A stretch of 33,287 nucleotides of DNA from Bacteroides sp. (GTDB lineage: Bacteria; Bacteroidota; Bacteroidia; Bacteroidales; Bacteroidaceae): assembly GCA_015060735.1 (NCBI GenBank), contig SUXX01000028.1:1-33287 (forward strand), in the 5' to 3' direction. The notes below the pieces were generated by a model, which did no database searches, was not told the origin of the DNA, and worked only from the letters and a program-made list of their open reading frames with translations. Shown piece by piece: positions 25,445 to 33,287 of the stretch. Each line of letters starts with the position of its first letter. Within the stretch, counting starts at the first letter, position 1. Made by a program: the position numbers and the translations under genes.

Positions 25445-25606
25445 TTGCCAAGACCTGCCAAAATGTCCTTCCCTCTTCTACCTGAGACATAACAATCTTA
25501 AGTCCAAAAGTGTAAACAAACGTAAAATACACCCTTTTAATGTTTCTGAATGTTAATTTATAAGTTAAAAACATGTTATTGAACATATTTTCAACTGTTT
25601 TGGTAT
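25445..25606. other. AT-rich intergenic region between rplS terminator and small-protein promoter
   Basis: This non-coding stretch, part of a 304-nt gap between rplS and the 46-aa gene, has a mixed first third and then becomes strongly AT-rich. I see no long open frame, repeat or stable hairpin in it. It probably holds upstream promoter sequence for the small gene. Confidence 0.5.
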
Positions 25607-25614
25607 TATCTTTG
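25607..25614 (+). promoter_or_regulatory. -7 promoter element of the 46-aa gene
   Basis: TATCTTTG matches TAnnTTTG exactly, giving a 5' UTR of about 70 nt. The nearest upstream TTG (25579) is 25 bases away, longer than the usual spacer. Confidence 0.6.
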
Positions 25615-25653
25615 CAGTGGTAAAGAGAGATACGTAGTTTTTAGGATTAACCC

Positions 25654-25675
25654 GTTTTAGTCTTTGGACTGAAAC
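25654..25675 (+). other. Hairpin in the 5' UTR of the 46-aa gene
   Basis: GTTTTAGTC, loop TTTG, GACTGAAAC: a 9-bp RNA stem with one G-U pair and a four-base loop, 16 nt before the start codon and not followed by a T-tract. It may influence translation or message stability. Confidence 0.5.
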
Positions 25676-25691
25676 ATTAAATTTTAGAATT

Positions 25692-25832
25692 ATGAATATG
25701 AAAGGAACAAATGACACAATCGAGATGCTTCAGTATCAATTAAAGCGATACAAAGCTATGCGAAAAGGAGCCGCTTGTCAATCTTTACAACTTAAGCTCC
25801 AAAAGTTAACAAGCCAATCGGCCAACGATTAA
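25692..25832 (+). CDS. 46-residue basic small protein of unknown function
   Basis: A short open frame, ATG 25692 (a second in-frame ATG at 25698) to TAA 25832, gives 46 residues: an N-terminal polar segment, then a basic amphipathic helix region (IEMLQYQLKRYKAMRKG) and a second one (LQLKLQKLTSQ), with one Cys. No signal peptide, membrane span or metal motif. It is likely real because it sits between an exact -7 promoter box, a structured 5' UTR and a strong terminator, with nothing else in that transcript. I recall similar short proteins in Bacteroides genomes but no function. An alternative is a regulatory RNA that happens to contain an open frame. Confidence 0.65.
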   Translation: MNMKGTNDTIEMLQYQLKRYKAMRKGAACQSLQLKLQKLTSQSAND

Positions 25833-25866
25833 GGCTTATCGTTTAGAAATGATTAAAAATGAATAG

Positions 25867-25900
25867 CAAAAAGGATGCAGATTGTTCTGCATCCTTTTTT
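25867..25900. terminator. Bidirectional terminator
   Basis: AAAAAGGATGCAG and CTGCATCCTTTTT form a 13-bp perfect stem with a 6-base loop (ATTGTT), with T-runs in both reading directions. It ends the small-protein transcript and, one base further on, the opposing kinase-mutarotase unit. Confidence 0.9.
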
Positions 25901-25901
25901 A

Positions 25902-26294
25902 TTACTCGTATAAATGAAACATTCGATCCATTAATTGCCATTTCTCTGCTGAAGAGGCATTGGGATCTGCATTCTGCAGTTCGGCCATATAAGCCTCCCA
26001 TTCACGCTGTTTGGGCAAAGTGGCTAACCTAGCCATTGCCGAATCCCAATCAAAGTCCAGCGGAGTTTCAACAATCATAACGGTATTCGTTCCAAGAATA
26101 TAAATTTCCATTTCCAAAATACCGATTTCACGGATGGCGGCCAATGTCTCCGGCCAAACTTCACCTTCCGAATGTCTTTTCCGATATTCTGCAATAAATG
26201 CCGCATCATCATCCTTCAAGTTTAATATCTGACAATATCGCTTGACAGGACCGTGATACTCCTTAACTTTATATCCTTGCTTTCTTTCTTCCAT
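25902..26294 (-). CDS. L-rhamnose mutarotase-family protein
   Basis: A 130-aa cytoplasmic protein of the RhaM/FucU-like dimeric alpha-beta family that interconverts sugar anomers. Visible family features are FIAEYRKRHSEGEVWPETL with the active-site His in YRKRH, the following GILEMEIYILGTNTVMIVE strand region, and W/M-rich C-terminus (EWEAYMAEL). The start ATG 26294 overlaps the TAA of the sugar kinase gene by one base; an upstream in-frame ATG at 26315 would lie inside that gene. Coupling with a ROK kinase suggests the pair acts on the same sugar, but which hexose or deoxyhexose is not clear. No rhamnose or fucose pathway genes are adjacent. Confidence 0.82.
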   Translation of the reverse strand: MEERKQGYKVKEYHGPVKRYCQILNLKDDDAAFIAEYRKRHSEGEVWPETLAAIREIGILEMEIYILGTNTVMIVETPLDFDWDSAMARLATLPKQREWEAYMAELQNADPNASSAEKWQLMDRMFHLYE

Positions 26295-27271
26295 TAAGCT
26301 TCTCTTACTTCCCAACCTAATGCACTAGCACCCAAAACAGCTGCATCAGCATCCTTCAATTCTGATACCAACAATTTTGTCTTGCCTTCGAAAATCTTCA
26401 AGATGTTTTCATCCAAAGCTTTCTTAATAGGCTTCATGATGTAATCGCCTGACTTAGCCAAACCACCGAACAATACGATAGCTTCAGGACTAGAGAATGC
26501 GATAAAGTCAGCCAAAGCTTCACCAAGGATACGACCTGTGAATTCGAAAATATCTTGTGCCAACTTGTCACCCTTTACTGCTGCATCATATACATCCTTT
26601 GATACGATTTCTTCAGCAGGGATTTCTCTCAACAAACTAGGTTCAGGACGTGCAACCAAGAATTCGCGAGCGGTACGTGCCACACCTGTTGCAGAACAGT
26701 AAGTTTCCAAACAACCCTTGCGACCGCAACCACACAGACGACCGTTTTCACGACGTACTACCACGTGACCCAATTCACCGGCAAAGCCATCGTGACCGTA
26801 AACCAACTGACCGTTGATTACGATACCACTACCGACACCTGTACCCAAAGTAATCATGATGAAATCCTTCATACCACGAGCTGCACCATAAGTCATTTCA
26901 CCGATAGCAGCAGCATTGGCGTCATTAGTTAATGCAGTAGGAACACCAATTTTTTCTTCGAACAAAGCAGCCAATGGAATTACGCCCTTCCAAGGCAAGT
27001 TAGGAGCAAACTCAATGGTACCATTATAGAAGTTACCATTCGGAGCACCTACACCCATACCTTTGATTTTTTCTACTCCACCCATTGATTCAATCAACGG
27101 AAGCAATTTTTCGCAAACGGCATCTACATAATCTTCAATCTTAGCGTATGCTTGAGTCTTGATTGAGTCAGTAGCCAACACGTTACCACGTTGGTCAACA
27201 ATACCAAAAACGGTGTTAGTACCACCAATATCCATACCTACTACGTAGGGTTTTTCTATACCTGTTACCAT
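26294..27271 (-). CDS. ROK-family sugar kinase, probable glucokinase
   Basis: A 325-aa cytoplasmic kinase that phosphorylates a hexose with ATP. The phosphate-binding motif VGMDIGGTNTVFGIVD lies near the N-terminus, TNDANAAAIGE with the catalytic Asp near residue 119, ITLGTGVGSGIVINGQLVYG follows, and the ROK zinc motif CGCGRKGCLETYCS is complete. There is no N-terminal DNA-binding domain, so it is an enzyme and not a ROK repressor. Glucose is the usual substrate of close Bacteroides members; N-acetylmannosamine or mannose are possible. It heads a two-gene unit with the mutarotase and has the strongest minus-strand promoter in the window. Confidence 0.9.
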   Translation of the reverse strand: MVTGIEKPYVVGMDIGGTNTVFGIVDQRGNVLATDSIKTQAYAKIEDYVDAVCEKLLPLIESMGGVEKIKGMGVGAPNGNFYNGTIEFAPNLPWKGVIPLAALFEEKIGVPTALTNDANAAAIGEMTYGAARGMKDFIMITLGTGVGSGIVINGQLVYGHDGFAGELGHVVVRRENGRLCGCGRKGCLETYCSATGVARTAREFLVARPEPSLLREIPAEEIVSKDVYDAAVKGDKLAQDIFEFTGRILGEALADFIAFSSPEAIVLFGGLAKSGDYIMKPIKKALDENILKIFEGKTKLLVSELKDADAAVLGASALGWEVREA

Positions 27272-27303
27272 GATATTAATTTTTAAAGGTTAGTTATTGT
27301 TGG

Positions 27304-27335
27304 CAAATGTACGGAATGAGAAAAAAGAGAGCAAA
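27304..27335 (-). promoter_or_regulatory. Promoter of the ROK kinase-mutarotase operon
   Basis: On the minus strand TTTG (27335-27332), a 20-base spacer and TACATTTG (27311-27304) match the Bacteroides consensus at every fixed position, 33 nt before the kinase ATG. Confidence 0.87.
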
Positions 27336-27418
27336 TTTTTTTCGAATTATTTCTCATGTTTCTGCAACTTTTTATACATTGGACACGTCTAATCAACAAA
27401 TACCTAAGTTTTATCAGC

Positions 27419-28138
27419 ATGATACGATTAAAAGAAATCAACAAAACCTACTATAACGGAGCACCTTTGCACGTATTGAAGGGCATCAACCTGCACATTG
27501 AGAAAGGAGAATTTGTCTCCATCATGGGTGCATCCGGCTCTGGCAAGTCCACCTTATTAAATATATTAGGCATTCTGGACAACTACGATTCGGGAGAATA
27601 CTACTTGAACAATGTACTGATTAAAAACTTGTCTGAAACCCGTAGTGCAGAATACCGCAACCGCATGATCGGTTTCATCTTCCAATCCTTTAACCTGATT
27701 CCTTTCAAGAATGCAATGGAAAATGTGGCACTCCCCTTATTCTACCAAGGAGTAGGCCGAAGAAAACGTAACCAACTTGCTTTGGAGTATTTAGAGAAGC
27801 TAGGACTGAAAGAATGGGCACATCACTTGCCCAACGAACTATCGGGTGGACAGAAGCAACGGGTTGCCATTGCTCGTGCTCTGATTACGAAACCACAAAT
27901 AATCTTGGCCGATGAGCCTACCGGTGCTCTCGATAGCAAAACTTCCATTGAAGTAATGCAATTATTGAAGGAACTGCATCAAAAAGAAGGATTGACCATC
28001 GTTGTCGTTACCCACGAAAGCGGAGTAGCCAATCAAACCGACAAAATCATCCATATCAAGGACGGCATCATCGAAAGAATTGAAGAGAACAACGACCACA
28101 CGTCTTCGCCTTTTGGTATAAACGGCTTCATGAAATAA
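27419..28138 (+). CDS. MacB-type ABC transporter ATP-binding protein
   Basis: A 239-aa ATPase of the LolD/MacB group. Walker [10 protein letters not shown] (37-45), Q-loop in [10 protein letters not shown], signature [15 protein letters not shown] (from 141), Walker [12 protein letters not shown] with Asp165-Glu166, and the switch His in VVVTHES are all intact. ATG 27419 ([12 protein letters not shown]) is the family start; an ATG at 27356 would add 21 hydrophobic residues. It opens a five-gene operon: two FtsX-type permeases, an adaptor and a TolC-like channel. Such mechanotransmission exporters couple ATP hydrolysis in the cytoplasm to periplasmic motion. Cargo (drug, peptide, lipid) is unknown. 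Confidence 0.95.
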   Translation: MIRLKEINKTYYNGAPLHVLKGINLHIEKGEFVSIMGASGSGKSTLLNILGILDNYDSGEYYLNNVLIKNLSETRSAEYRNRMIGFIFQSFNLIPFKNAMENVALPLFYQGVGRRKRNQLALEYLEKLGLKEWAHHLPNELSGGQKQRVAIARALITKPQIILADEPTGALDSKTSIEVMQLLKELHQKEGLTIVVVTHESGVANQTDKIIHIKDGIIERIEENNDHTSSPFGINGFMK

Positions 28139-28147
28139 AAAAACGCC

Positions 28148-29401
28148 ATGACGGATATCATACAAGAAATATACGGAACCCTGAAACGAAACAAGCTACG
28201 CACAGTCCTTACCGGCTTCGCCGTAGCTTGGGGAATTTTCATGCTCATCGTGTTGCTCGGAGCCGGGAATGGGCTGATGAATGCTTTCGAACTCCAAAGT
28301 GGAAACATGTCCATGAACTCCATGGAAATATGGCCGGGGCGAACAAGTATGCCCTATAAAGGCCTGAAAGAAGGGCGAAACATCAAACTGACAGAAAAAG
28401 AGTTGGAGCTGACCAGAGAGATGAAAGAACACATCATCAATGCCAGTGCCATCATCTCGCAAAGCGGTGTTAACATCAGCTACAAGCAAGACCACCTGTC
28501 TATCAACCTCACCGGAGTCATGCCCAACTACCCCGAGACCAATGGTCTCCGCCTAAAGGAAGGACGTTTCATCAACCAATTGGACATGCAACAGAAGCGA
28601 AAGGTTATCGTCCTACACGAAAAAACGGCACAAATGCTTTTCGGGGACGATTCTTCCAAAGCCATCGGGAAGCACTTGAATGCAAGCGGCATACCTTACC
28701 TCGTCGTGGGTATCTACACAAGTCTCATGGAAGAATTCTCTCCTACCGCCTACTTGCCATACACCACCTTGCAACTTATATATAATAAAGGTGATGCCAT
28801 CGGCTCCATCGTCTTTCTCACCCAAGGCATAACCGACCTAAGTAGTAGCGAAGTCTTCGAACAAGAATATCGGAACTCCATCGGTAAAGCCAAACAATTC
28901 GATGCCGAAGACCGTAGTGCCATCCATGTCTGGAACCGTTTCACCCAATATCTCCAACAACAAACGGCCAGCAATTTGCTCCGTACATCCATCTGGGTCA
29001 TTGGCATCTTCACCTTGCTAAGTGGCATCGTAGGAGTGAGCAACATCATGCTCATCACCGTCAAGGAGCGTACTCGCGAATTCGGCATCCGAAAAGCATT
29101 AGGAGCCAAACCGGCTTCTATCCTATGGCTGATTATAGCCGAGAGCATCACCATCACCACTCTGTTCGGATACATCGGCATGGTAGCCGGCATATTAGCC
29201 ACCGAGTACATGAATGCCATCAGTGGTGAACAAGTAGTAGACTTGGGAGCTGCTTCGGCAACCGTTTTCGTCAACCCCACCGTTGACATACACATTGCCA
29301 TACAAGCCACCTTAACTCTCATCATCGCAGGCACACTAGCCGGATTTTTCCCTGCTCGCAAAGCCGTAATGATTCGCCCCATCGAAGCTTTAAGAGGATG
29401 A
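28148..29401 (+). CDS. MacB/FtsX-type ABC transporter permease 1
   Basis: A 417-aa inner-membrane permease with the four-span MacB layout: one span at about residues 20-42 (LTGFAVAWGIFMLIVLLGAG), a large periplasmic domain (about 45-275), and three C-terminal spans (about 282-307, 330-355, 380-402). FtsX-domain motifs VSNIMLITVKERTREFGIRK, KALGAKPASILWLIIAES and PARKAVMIRPIEALRG are complete. It lies 9 nt after the ATPase gene. Because MacB-type transporters need two permease copies, it may pair with itself or with the second permease 31 nt downstream. Confidence 0.93.
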   Translation: MTDIIQEIYGTLKRNKLRTVLTGFAVAWGIFMLIVLLGAGNGLMNAFELQSGNMSMNSMEIWPGRTSMPYKGLKEGRNIKLTEKELELTREMKEHIINASAIISQSGVNISYKQDHLSINLTGVMPNYPETNGLRLKEGRFINQLDMQQKRKVIVLHEKTAQMLFGDDSSKAIGKHLNASGIPYLVVGIYTSLMEEFSPTAYLPYTTLQLIYNKGDAIGSIVFLTQGITDLSSSEVFEQEYRNSIGKAKQFDAEDRSAIHVWNRFTQYLQQQTASNLLRTSIWVIGIFTLLSGIVGVSNIMLITVKERTREFGIRKALGAKPASILWLIIAESITITTLFGYIGMVAGILATEYMNAISGEQVVDLGAASATVFVNPTVDIHIAIQATLTLIIAGTLAGFFPARKAVMIRPIEALRG

Positions 29402-29424
29402 TTTTGAATTATGAATGATAAGTT

Positions 29425-29438
29425 TTTGAGTTATGAGT
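29425..29438 (+). repeat. TTTGAGTTATGAGT repeat overlapping a start codon
   Basis: This 14-mer is identical to 4821-4834. The preceding bases (from about 29404, TTGAATTATGAATGATAAG) match the reverse complement of the unit at 4867-4887 with a few changes, so the whole permease 1-permease 2 gap resembles that repeat. The ATG of permease 2 (29433) lies inside it. Confidence 0.75.
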
Positions 29439-30686
29439 ATCTTTAGAATAGACATAGACCGATGGGAAGAAATCCTCATCACCATCACACGCAACAAGAC
29501 CCGTAGTCTCCTAACAGCCTTCGGTGTATTTTGGGGCATCTTTATGCTGGTAGCCTTAATGGGAGGAAGCCAAGGCATCCAGGGAATGATGGCATCTAAC
29601 TTTGCCGGTTTTGCCACCAATTCCGGATTCACGGGGAGTAATCAAACGAGTAAAGCCTACAAAGGATTCCGAAAAGGGAGATATTGGCAACTCGAGATTA
29701 AAGACGTGGAACGCATTCGTCAAGCTATTCCCGAAATCGACATCTTAAGTCCCATAAATTCCAAATGGGGAATTAAAGCCATTTACGACAAACATGAAAG
29801 TGCTTCTTGCTCGATGAAAGGCGTCTACCCCGAATATGCAGAAATAGAAACCCCTAACCTGGCTTTTGGACGTTTCATCAATCATATTGATATAAAAGAG
29901 CGTCGCAAAGTCTGCGTCATCGGCAAGCAAATATACGAAACGCTATTCCCCGATGGGAGCAACCCTTGTGGCAAGTTCATCAATGCCAATGGCATCTATT
30001 ACCAAGTGATTGGTGTCAATACCTCTTCCGGTAACATGAGTGTAAACGGATGGCCTCCAACCACCATCATCATACCTTTCAGCACCATGCAACAAAGTTA
30101 TAACTTTGGCAACAACATTGAACTTTTATCCTATACAGCTCGACCGGGATATTCCATCAAAGAAATCCAATCCCGCATCGAAACGGTACTTAAAAAAGCT
30201 CATCTGATACATCCTGACGATAAACAAGCCGTTCTCAATGTCGATGCCGAAGCCCTTTTCAGCATGGTCGACAACCTGTTCAAAGGCATCCATATTCTCA
30301 GTTGGATGGTAGGTTTGGGCACCTTGCTGGCCGGAGCTATCGGTGTGAGCAACATCATGATGGTTACCGTCAAGGAACGAACCACCGAAATCGGCATTCG
30401 TCGTGCCATCGGTGCCAAGCCTCGCGACATCATGAGCCAAATCCTCTCCGAAAGCATGGTATTGACCACCCTAGCAGGGATGGCCGGCATCTCCTTTGCC
30501 GTGTTTATTCTACAGATGTTGGAGTTGGGTACAGCTCAGTCTGATACACCCGGTCATTTTCAAATCAGTTTCTGGATGGCCATCGGTGCTTGCATCATCC
30601 TTTTGATACTAGGCACACTGGCCGGTTTAGCCCCGGCTTATCGAGCCATGGCCATCAAACCAATAGAAGCGATACGGGATGAGTGA
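29433..30686 (+). CDS. MacB/FtsX-type ABC transporter permease 2
   Basis: A second 417-aa permease, homologous to but clearly diverged from permease 1. It has the same topology: a span at about residues 24-47 (LLTAFGVFWGIFMLVALMGG), a periplasmic domain, and three C-terminal spans from about 288 on. FtsX motifs GVSNIMMVTVKERTTEIGIR, RAIGAKPRDIMSQILSES and APAYRAMAIKPIEAIRDE are intact. Its periplasmic region differs from permease 1, which suggests a heterodimer with distinct faces for the adaptor or the substrate (inference). The start codon lies within a dispersed repeat (29425-29438). The adaptor gene follows after 40 nt. Confidence 0.93.
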   Translation: MSIFRIDIDRWEEILITITRNKTRSLLTAFGVFWGIFMLVALMGGSQGIQGMMASNFAGFATNSGFTGSNQTSKAYKGFRKGRYWQLEIKDVERIRQAIPEIDILSPINSKWGIKAIYDKHESASCSMKGVYPEYAEIETPNLAFGRFINHIDIKERRKVCVIGKQIYETLFPDGSNPCGKFINANGIYYQVIGVNTSSGNMSVNGWPPTTIIIPFSTMQQSYNFGNNIELLSYTARPGYSIKEIQSRIETVLKKAHLIHPDDKQAVLNVDAEALFSMVDNLFKGIHILSWMVGLGTLLAGAIGVSNIMMVTVKERTTEIGIRRAIGAKPRDIMSQILSESMVLTTLAGMAGISFAVFILQMLELGTAQSDTPGHFQISFWMAIGACIILLILGTLAGLAPAYRAMAIKPIEAIRDE

Positions 30687-30726
30687 TTCTGCAACAAATC
30701 AAGAAACAATATAAAAAACATCAAAT

Positions 30727-31824
30727 ATGAAAAAGTACATTAAAATTGCTCTTTTAGCCCTCACCGGCCTTATCTTTTTGGGAACATTCGTTTTCCTCTA
30801 CCAGAAGTCGAAGCCACAAATACTAAGGTATGAAACACTGAGAGCCGACATTTCCGATTTGGAAAAGACTACCGTTGCCACCGGCAAGATTGAGCCACGC
30901 GACGAAATTCTGATCAAGCCTCAAATTTCCGGCATTATCGATGCCGTGTATAAAGAAGCCGGACAAACCATCCAAAAGGGTGAAGTCATCGCCAAGGTCA
31001 AAGTCATTCCAGAATTGGGAACCTTGAACTCGGCCGAAAGCCGAGTACGCCTGGCCGAAATCAACGCCCAACAAAGTGAAACAGACTTCAGCCGTATGCA
31101 GAAGCTATACGAAGCCAAGCTCGTCAGTAGCGAAGAATTCGAGAAGAGCGAAGTTGCCGTAAAGCAAGCCCGCGAAGAGCTTCAAACCGCCAAGGACAAC
31201 CTGGAAATCGTGAAGGAAGGTATCACCAAGAATAGTGCTTCGTTCAGCAGCACCTTGATTCGCTCCACCATCGACGGACTCATTCTGGATGTCCCTATCA
31301 AGGAAGGTAACTCCGTCATCATGAGTAACACGTTCAACGATGGTACGACCATCGCCACCGTTGCCAACATGAACGATTTGATTTTCCGAGGAAACATCGA
31401 CGAGACCGAAGTAGGGCGTCTGCACGAAGACATGCCGGTCAAGATAACCTTAGGAGCCTTGCAAAACATGACTTTCGATGCCGTATTGGAATACATCTCT
31501 CCGAAAGGTGTAGAAGAAAACGGAGCCAACCAATTCGAAATCAAGGCAGCCATCAGCATCCCCGATAGTATCACCGTCCGTTCCGGATACAGTGCCAATG
31601 CCGAAATCGTATTGGAGCGTGCCCCCAAAGTACTAACCGTTCCCGAAAGTACCATTGAATTTAACGGTGACTCTACCTTCGTATATATTTTGACGGACAG
31701 TGTGCCCGAACAAAAATTCCAACGCCAGCCGGTCACTATCGGCATGAGCGATGGTATCCGCATTGAGATTAAGCAAGGATTACAAAAAGGTCAATTGGTG
31801 CGTGGAGCACAGAAAGGAGTCTAA
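30727..31824 (+). CDS. Periplasmic adaptor (membrane fusion protein, MacA/HlyD-like)
   Basis: A 365-aa adaptor linking inner-membrane permease to outer-membrane channel. One N-terminal membrane anchor (about residues 5-26, IALLALTGLIFLGTFVFLYQ) without lipobox is followed by a lipoyl-like domain (LIKPQISGIIDAVYKEAGQT), a coiled-coil hairpin (about 97-165, SAESRVRLAEINAQQSETDF then LVSSEEFEKSEVAVKQAREE) that docks onto TolC, a second half of the lipoyl domain, a beta-barrel and a membrane-proximal domain (TIGMSDGIRIEIKQGLQKGQ). TAA is followed by ACC and the ATG of the TolC-like gene, so both are translated closely together. Confidence 0.93.
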   Translation: MKKYIKIALLALTGLIFLGTFVFLYQKSKPQILRYETLRADISDLEKTTVATGKIEPRDEILIKPQISGIIDAVYKEAGQTIQKGEVIAKVKVIPELGTLNSAESRVRLAEINAQQSETDFSRMQKLYEAKLVSSEEFEKSEVAVKQAREELQTAKDNLEIVKEGITKNSASFSSTLIRSTIDGLILDVPIKEGNSVIMSNTFNDGTTIATVANMNDLIFRGNIDETEVGRLHEDMPVKITLGALQNMTFDAVLEYISPKGVEENGANQFEIKAAISIPDSITVRSGYSANAEIVLERAPKVLTVPESTIEFNGDSTFVYILTDSVPEQKFQRQPVTIGMSDGIRIEIKQGLQKGQLVRGAQKGV

Positions 31825-31827
31825 ACC

Positions 31828-33144
31828 ATGAAGAAACTCATCCTATCCATTTGCCTTTTCACAGCATCCGGCCTCAGCATACAGGCACAAACTGCTTGGA
31901 ATTTGCAACAATGCATCGAGCATGCTATCACGCACAATCTCAGCATCAAACAGAAAGAGGCCGCACGCGACCAAAGTGCCGTCGAACTGAACACTGCCCA
32001 ATGGAGTCGTCTTCCTAATCTAAACGGAAACATTGGCCAGTCCTTTAACTTCGGACGTGCCCTCCAAGCTGACAATACATATGGCAACCGAAACACTCGC
32101 AACACCAATTTTTCCGTGGGTACCAGTATCCCTTTGTTTACCGGCATGCAAATACCCAACAACATCGCCCTCAGCAAATTGAACCTGAAAGCAGCGACCG
32201 AGGACTTGAACAAGGCTAAAGAAGACATTAGCATTCAGGTAGCCTCCCTTTATCTGCAAGTGCTGTTCAACGAAGAACTGGTCAAGATTGCCCAAAGACA
32301 AGTGGAGTTGAGTCAGGAACAACTCAACCGGAAGGTCACATTCTTCAAGAACGGGAAAACCTCCGAAGCCGAAGTGTACGAAGCCCAATCGCGAGTAGCA
32401 CAAGACGAATACTCACTGGTACAAGCCAAAAACAATCACGAACTGGCCCTGCTCGACCTCTCACAACTTTTGGAACTTCCCACTCCTGAGGATTTCCAAA
32501 TTGAGACCCCCGACGTGGAAGCCTTTACTATCCACCTCTCCTTGCCGGACGATGTTTATGCCCAAGCCCTCATGAACAAGCCCGCCATTAAGGCCGCCCA
32601 ATATCGTTTGGAAGGTGCCGCCAAGAGCATCCGCATCGCCCAAAGCGGTTGGTTTCCGCAACTTTCGTTCGGTGCCGGAATCGGAACCAACTATTACAGC
32701 ATCACGGGGATAGACAATGCATCCTTTGGTAGTCAATGGCATCGGAATATGAACAAATACGTACAGTTCTCACTCAGCATTCCTCTGTTCAATCGTTTCG
32801 AAACCCGCAATCGTGTAAAGAGTGCCCGCATCCAACGTAACGCACTGGCCTGGCAACTGGAAGAAAGCAAGAAAGCTTTGTATAAAGAAATTCAGCAAGC
32901 TTATTACAACGCTCTGGCTGCTGAGAGCCAATATCAAAGCAGCCAAACCGCCAGCCAATCGGCCGAAGCCTCCTTCAGGCTGATGAGCGAGAAGTATGCC
33001 AACGGGAAAGCTACCGCCACGGAATACAACGAAATGCGTGCCACTTGGATGAAAGCTCTTTCCGAACAAGTGCAAGCTCGCTACGATTATTTGTTCCGAA
33101 GCAAGATTCTGGAGTTTTACCAGGGTAAGCAACTGACCCTCTAA
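31828..33144 (+). CDS. TolC-family outer-membrane efflux channel
   Basis: A 438-aa outer-membrane protein with signal peptide MKKLILSICLFTASGLSIQA, cleavage before QT. Two OEP repeats are visible: the first starts with AWNLQQCIEHAITHNLSIKQ and includes the strand region FNFGRALQADNTYGNRNTRN, the second starts near VYAQALMNKPAIKAAQYRL with ARIQRNALAWQLEESKKALY. Long helices rich in Ala, Gln and Glu form the periplasmic tunnel. It is the last gene of the exporter operon. The stop codon TAA (33142-33144) overlaps the first unit of the AAACGCC repeats downstream. Confidence 0.94.
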   Translation: MKKLILSICLFTASGLSIQAQTAWNLQQCIEHAITHNLSIKQKEAARDQSAVELNTAQWSRLPNLNGNIGQSFNFGRALQADNTYGNRNTRNTNFSVGTSIPLFTGMQIPNNIALSKLNLKAATEDLNKAKEDISIQVASLYLQVLFNEELVKIAQRQVELSQEQLNRKVTFFKNGKTSEAEVYEAQSRVAQDEYSLVQAKNNHELALLDLSQLLELPTPEDFQIETPDVEAFTIHLSLPDDVYAQALMNKPAIKAAQYRLEGAAKSIRIAQSGWFPQLSFGAGIGTNYYSITGIDNASFGSQWHRNMNKYVQFSLSIPLFNRFETRNRVKSARIQRNALAWQLEESKKALYKEIQQAYYNALAAESQYQSSQTASQSAEASFRLMSEKYANGKATATEYNEMRATWMKALSEQVQARYDYLFRSKILEFYQGKQLTL

Positions 33145-33214
33145 ACGCCTTGACATTCGGGACCAAACGCCAAGGGGTTTTGATGCAAACGCCTTGACGT
33201 TTTTTTAAAACGCC
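33143..33214. repeat. Four AAACGCC units spaced about 22 nt
   Basis: AAACGCC begins at 33143, 33165, 33187 and 33208, three of the units extending to AAACGCCTT and two to AAACGCCTTGAC. The spacing (22, 22, 21) is regular while the intervening sequence varies. The same AAACGCCTTGAC occurs at 10849-10860. Not a CRISPR array: units are far too short. Confidence 0.7.
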
Positions 33215-33225
33215 TTCACGAATAA

Positions 33226-33266
33226 AAAAAAGACCTTGAAGAATTTTGAAAACTTCAAGGTCTTTT
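33226..33266 (+). terminator. Intrinsic terminator after the exporter operon
   Basis: AAAAGACCTTGAAG and CTTCAAGGTCTTTT form a 14-bp perfect stem around an 11-base loop, ending in T residues, about 85 nt after the TolC-like gene. Confidence 0.88.
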
Positions 33267-33287
33267 CTTCATGCTAGAAGACGAGTC

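Noticed and set aside
28750-29382. 210-codon minus-strand open frame over permease 1
   Set aside because: It is Met-, Ser- and Val-rich, as expected from the reverse reading of membrane-protein codons; no promoter or motif.
33143-33214. CRISPR-like array
   Set aside because: Repeat units are 7-12 bases and spacers about 10-15 bases, with no cas genes; too short for CRISPR.

Overview
The window reads as chromosome of a gut-type Bacteroidales bacterium (Bacteroides/Phocaeicola-like). Evidence: the lpxD - lpxC/fabZ fusion - lpxA block, a type-2 PyrF, long LptF/G-type permeases, tRNAs without encoded CCA, weak Shine-Dalgarno signals, and repeated matches to the Bacteroides sigma-ABfr promoter (-7 TAnnTTTG, -33 TTTG, spacer about 20). 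I cannot name the species from sequence alone. Nothing looks like a phage, plasmid, insertion sequence or CRISPR array; most of it is core chromosome with a few accessory glycan and signalling genes.

Layout, left to right. 1-2236: end of prfA, then pyrF translationally coupled to an HD-domain phosphohydrolase. 2378-6228: lipid A block (lpxD, lpxC-fabZ, lpxA) followed by an acidic pRiA4b-ORF3-like protein. 6353-9273: miaA overlapping a secreted GH29 alpha-L-fucosidase, ended by a strong terminator. 9375-10832: ECF sigma factor, membrane-anchored putative anti-sigma protein and a small exported protein. 10959-16092 (minus strand): MFS transporter, GH130 mannoside phosphorylase, BlaI repressor, BlaR1-like sensor protease and a TPR protein, all in one direction with very short gaps. 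16230-16434 (minus): two identical CAU-anticodon tRNAs. 16637-21450: START-like protein, LptF/G-type permease, ribBA, aspartate aminotransferase. 21578-24837 (minus): small 2[4Fe-4S] ferredoxin and a large exported GH3-serine hydrolase fusion. 25034-25832: rplS with a leader, then a 46-residue small protein. 25902-27271 (minus): ROK sugar kinase and a RhaM-like mutarotase. 27419-33144: a five-gene MacAB-TolC-like export operon with two different permeases.

How the genes fit together: the lpx block and the LptF/G-type permease serve outer-membrane lipopolysaccharide synthesis and transport. The MFS-GH130 pair is the inner-membrane import and phosphorolysis step of host N-glycan core (Man-GlcNAc) use, with a candidate LacI-type operator just upstream. 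GH29 and the GH3 fusion are further exported glycan or peptidoglycan enzymes. BlaI/BlaR1/TPR and the ECF trio are two envelope-signalling units with unknown inputs. The efflux operon is a complete tripartite exporter.

Most unusual signals: a BlaR1-like sensor ending in a TonB-plug-like tail and containing two strong inverted repeats inside its coding sequence; a terminator-bounded 46-aa gene with a structured 5' UTR; three families of short dispersed repeats (REP-like TGTCATTCTGA palindromes, TTTGAGTTATGAGT repeats, AAACGCC repeats spaced about 22 nt); and the rplS leader with a tiny upstream ORF.
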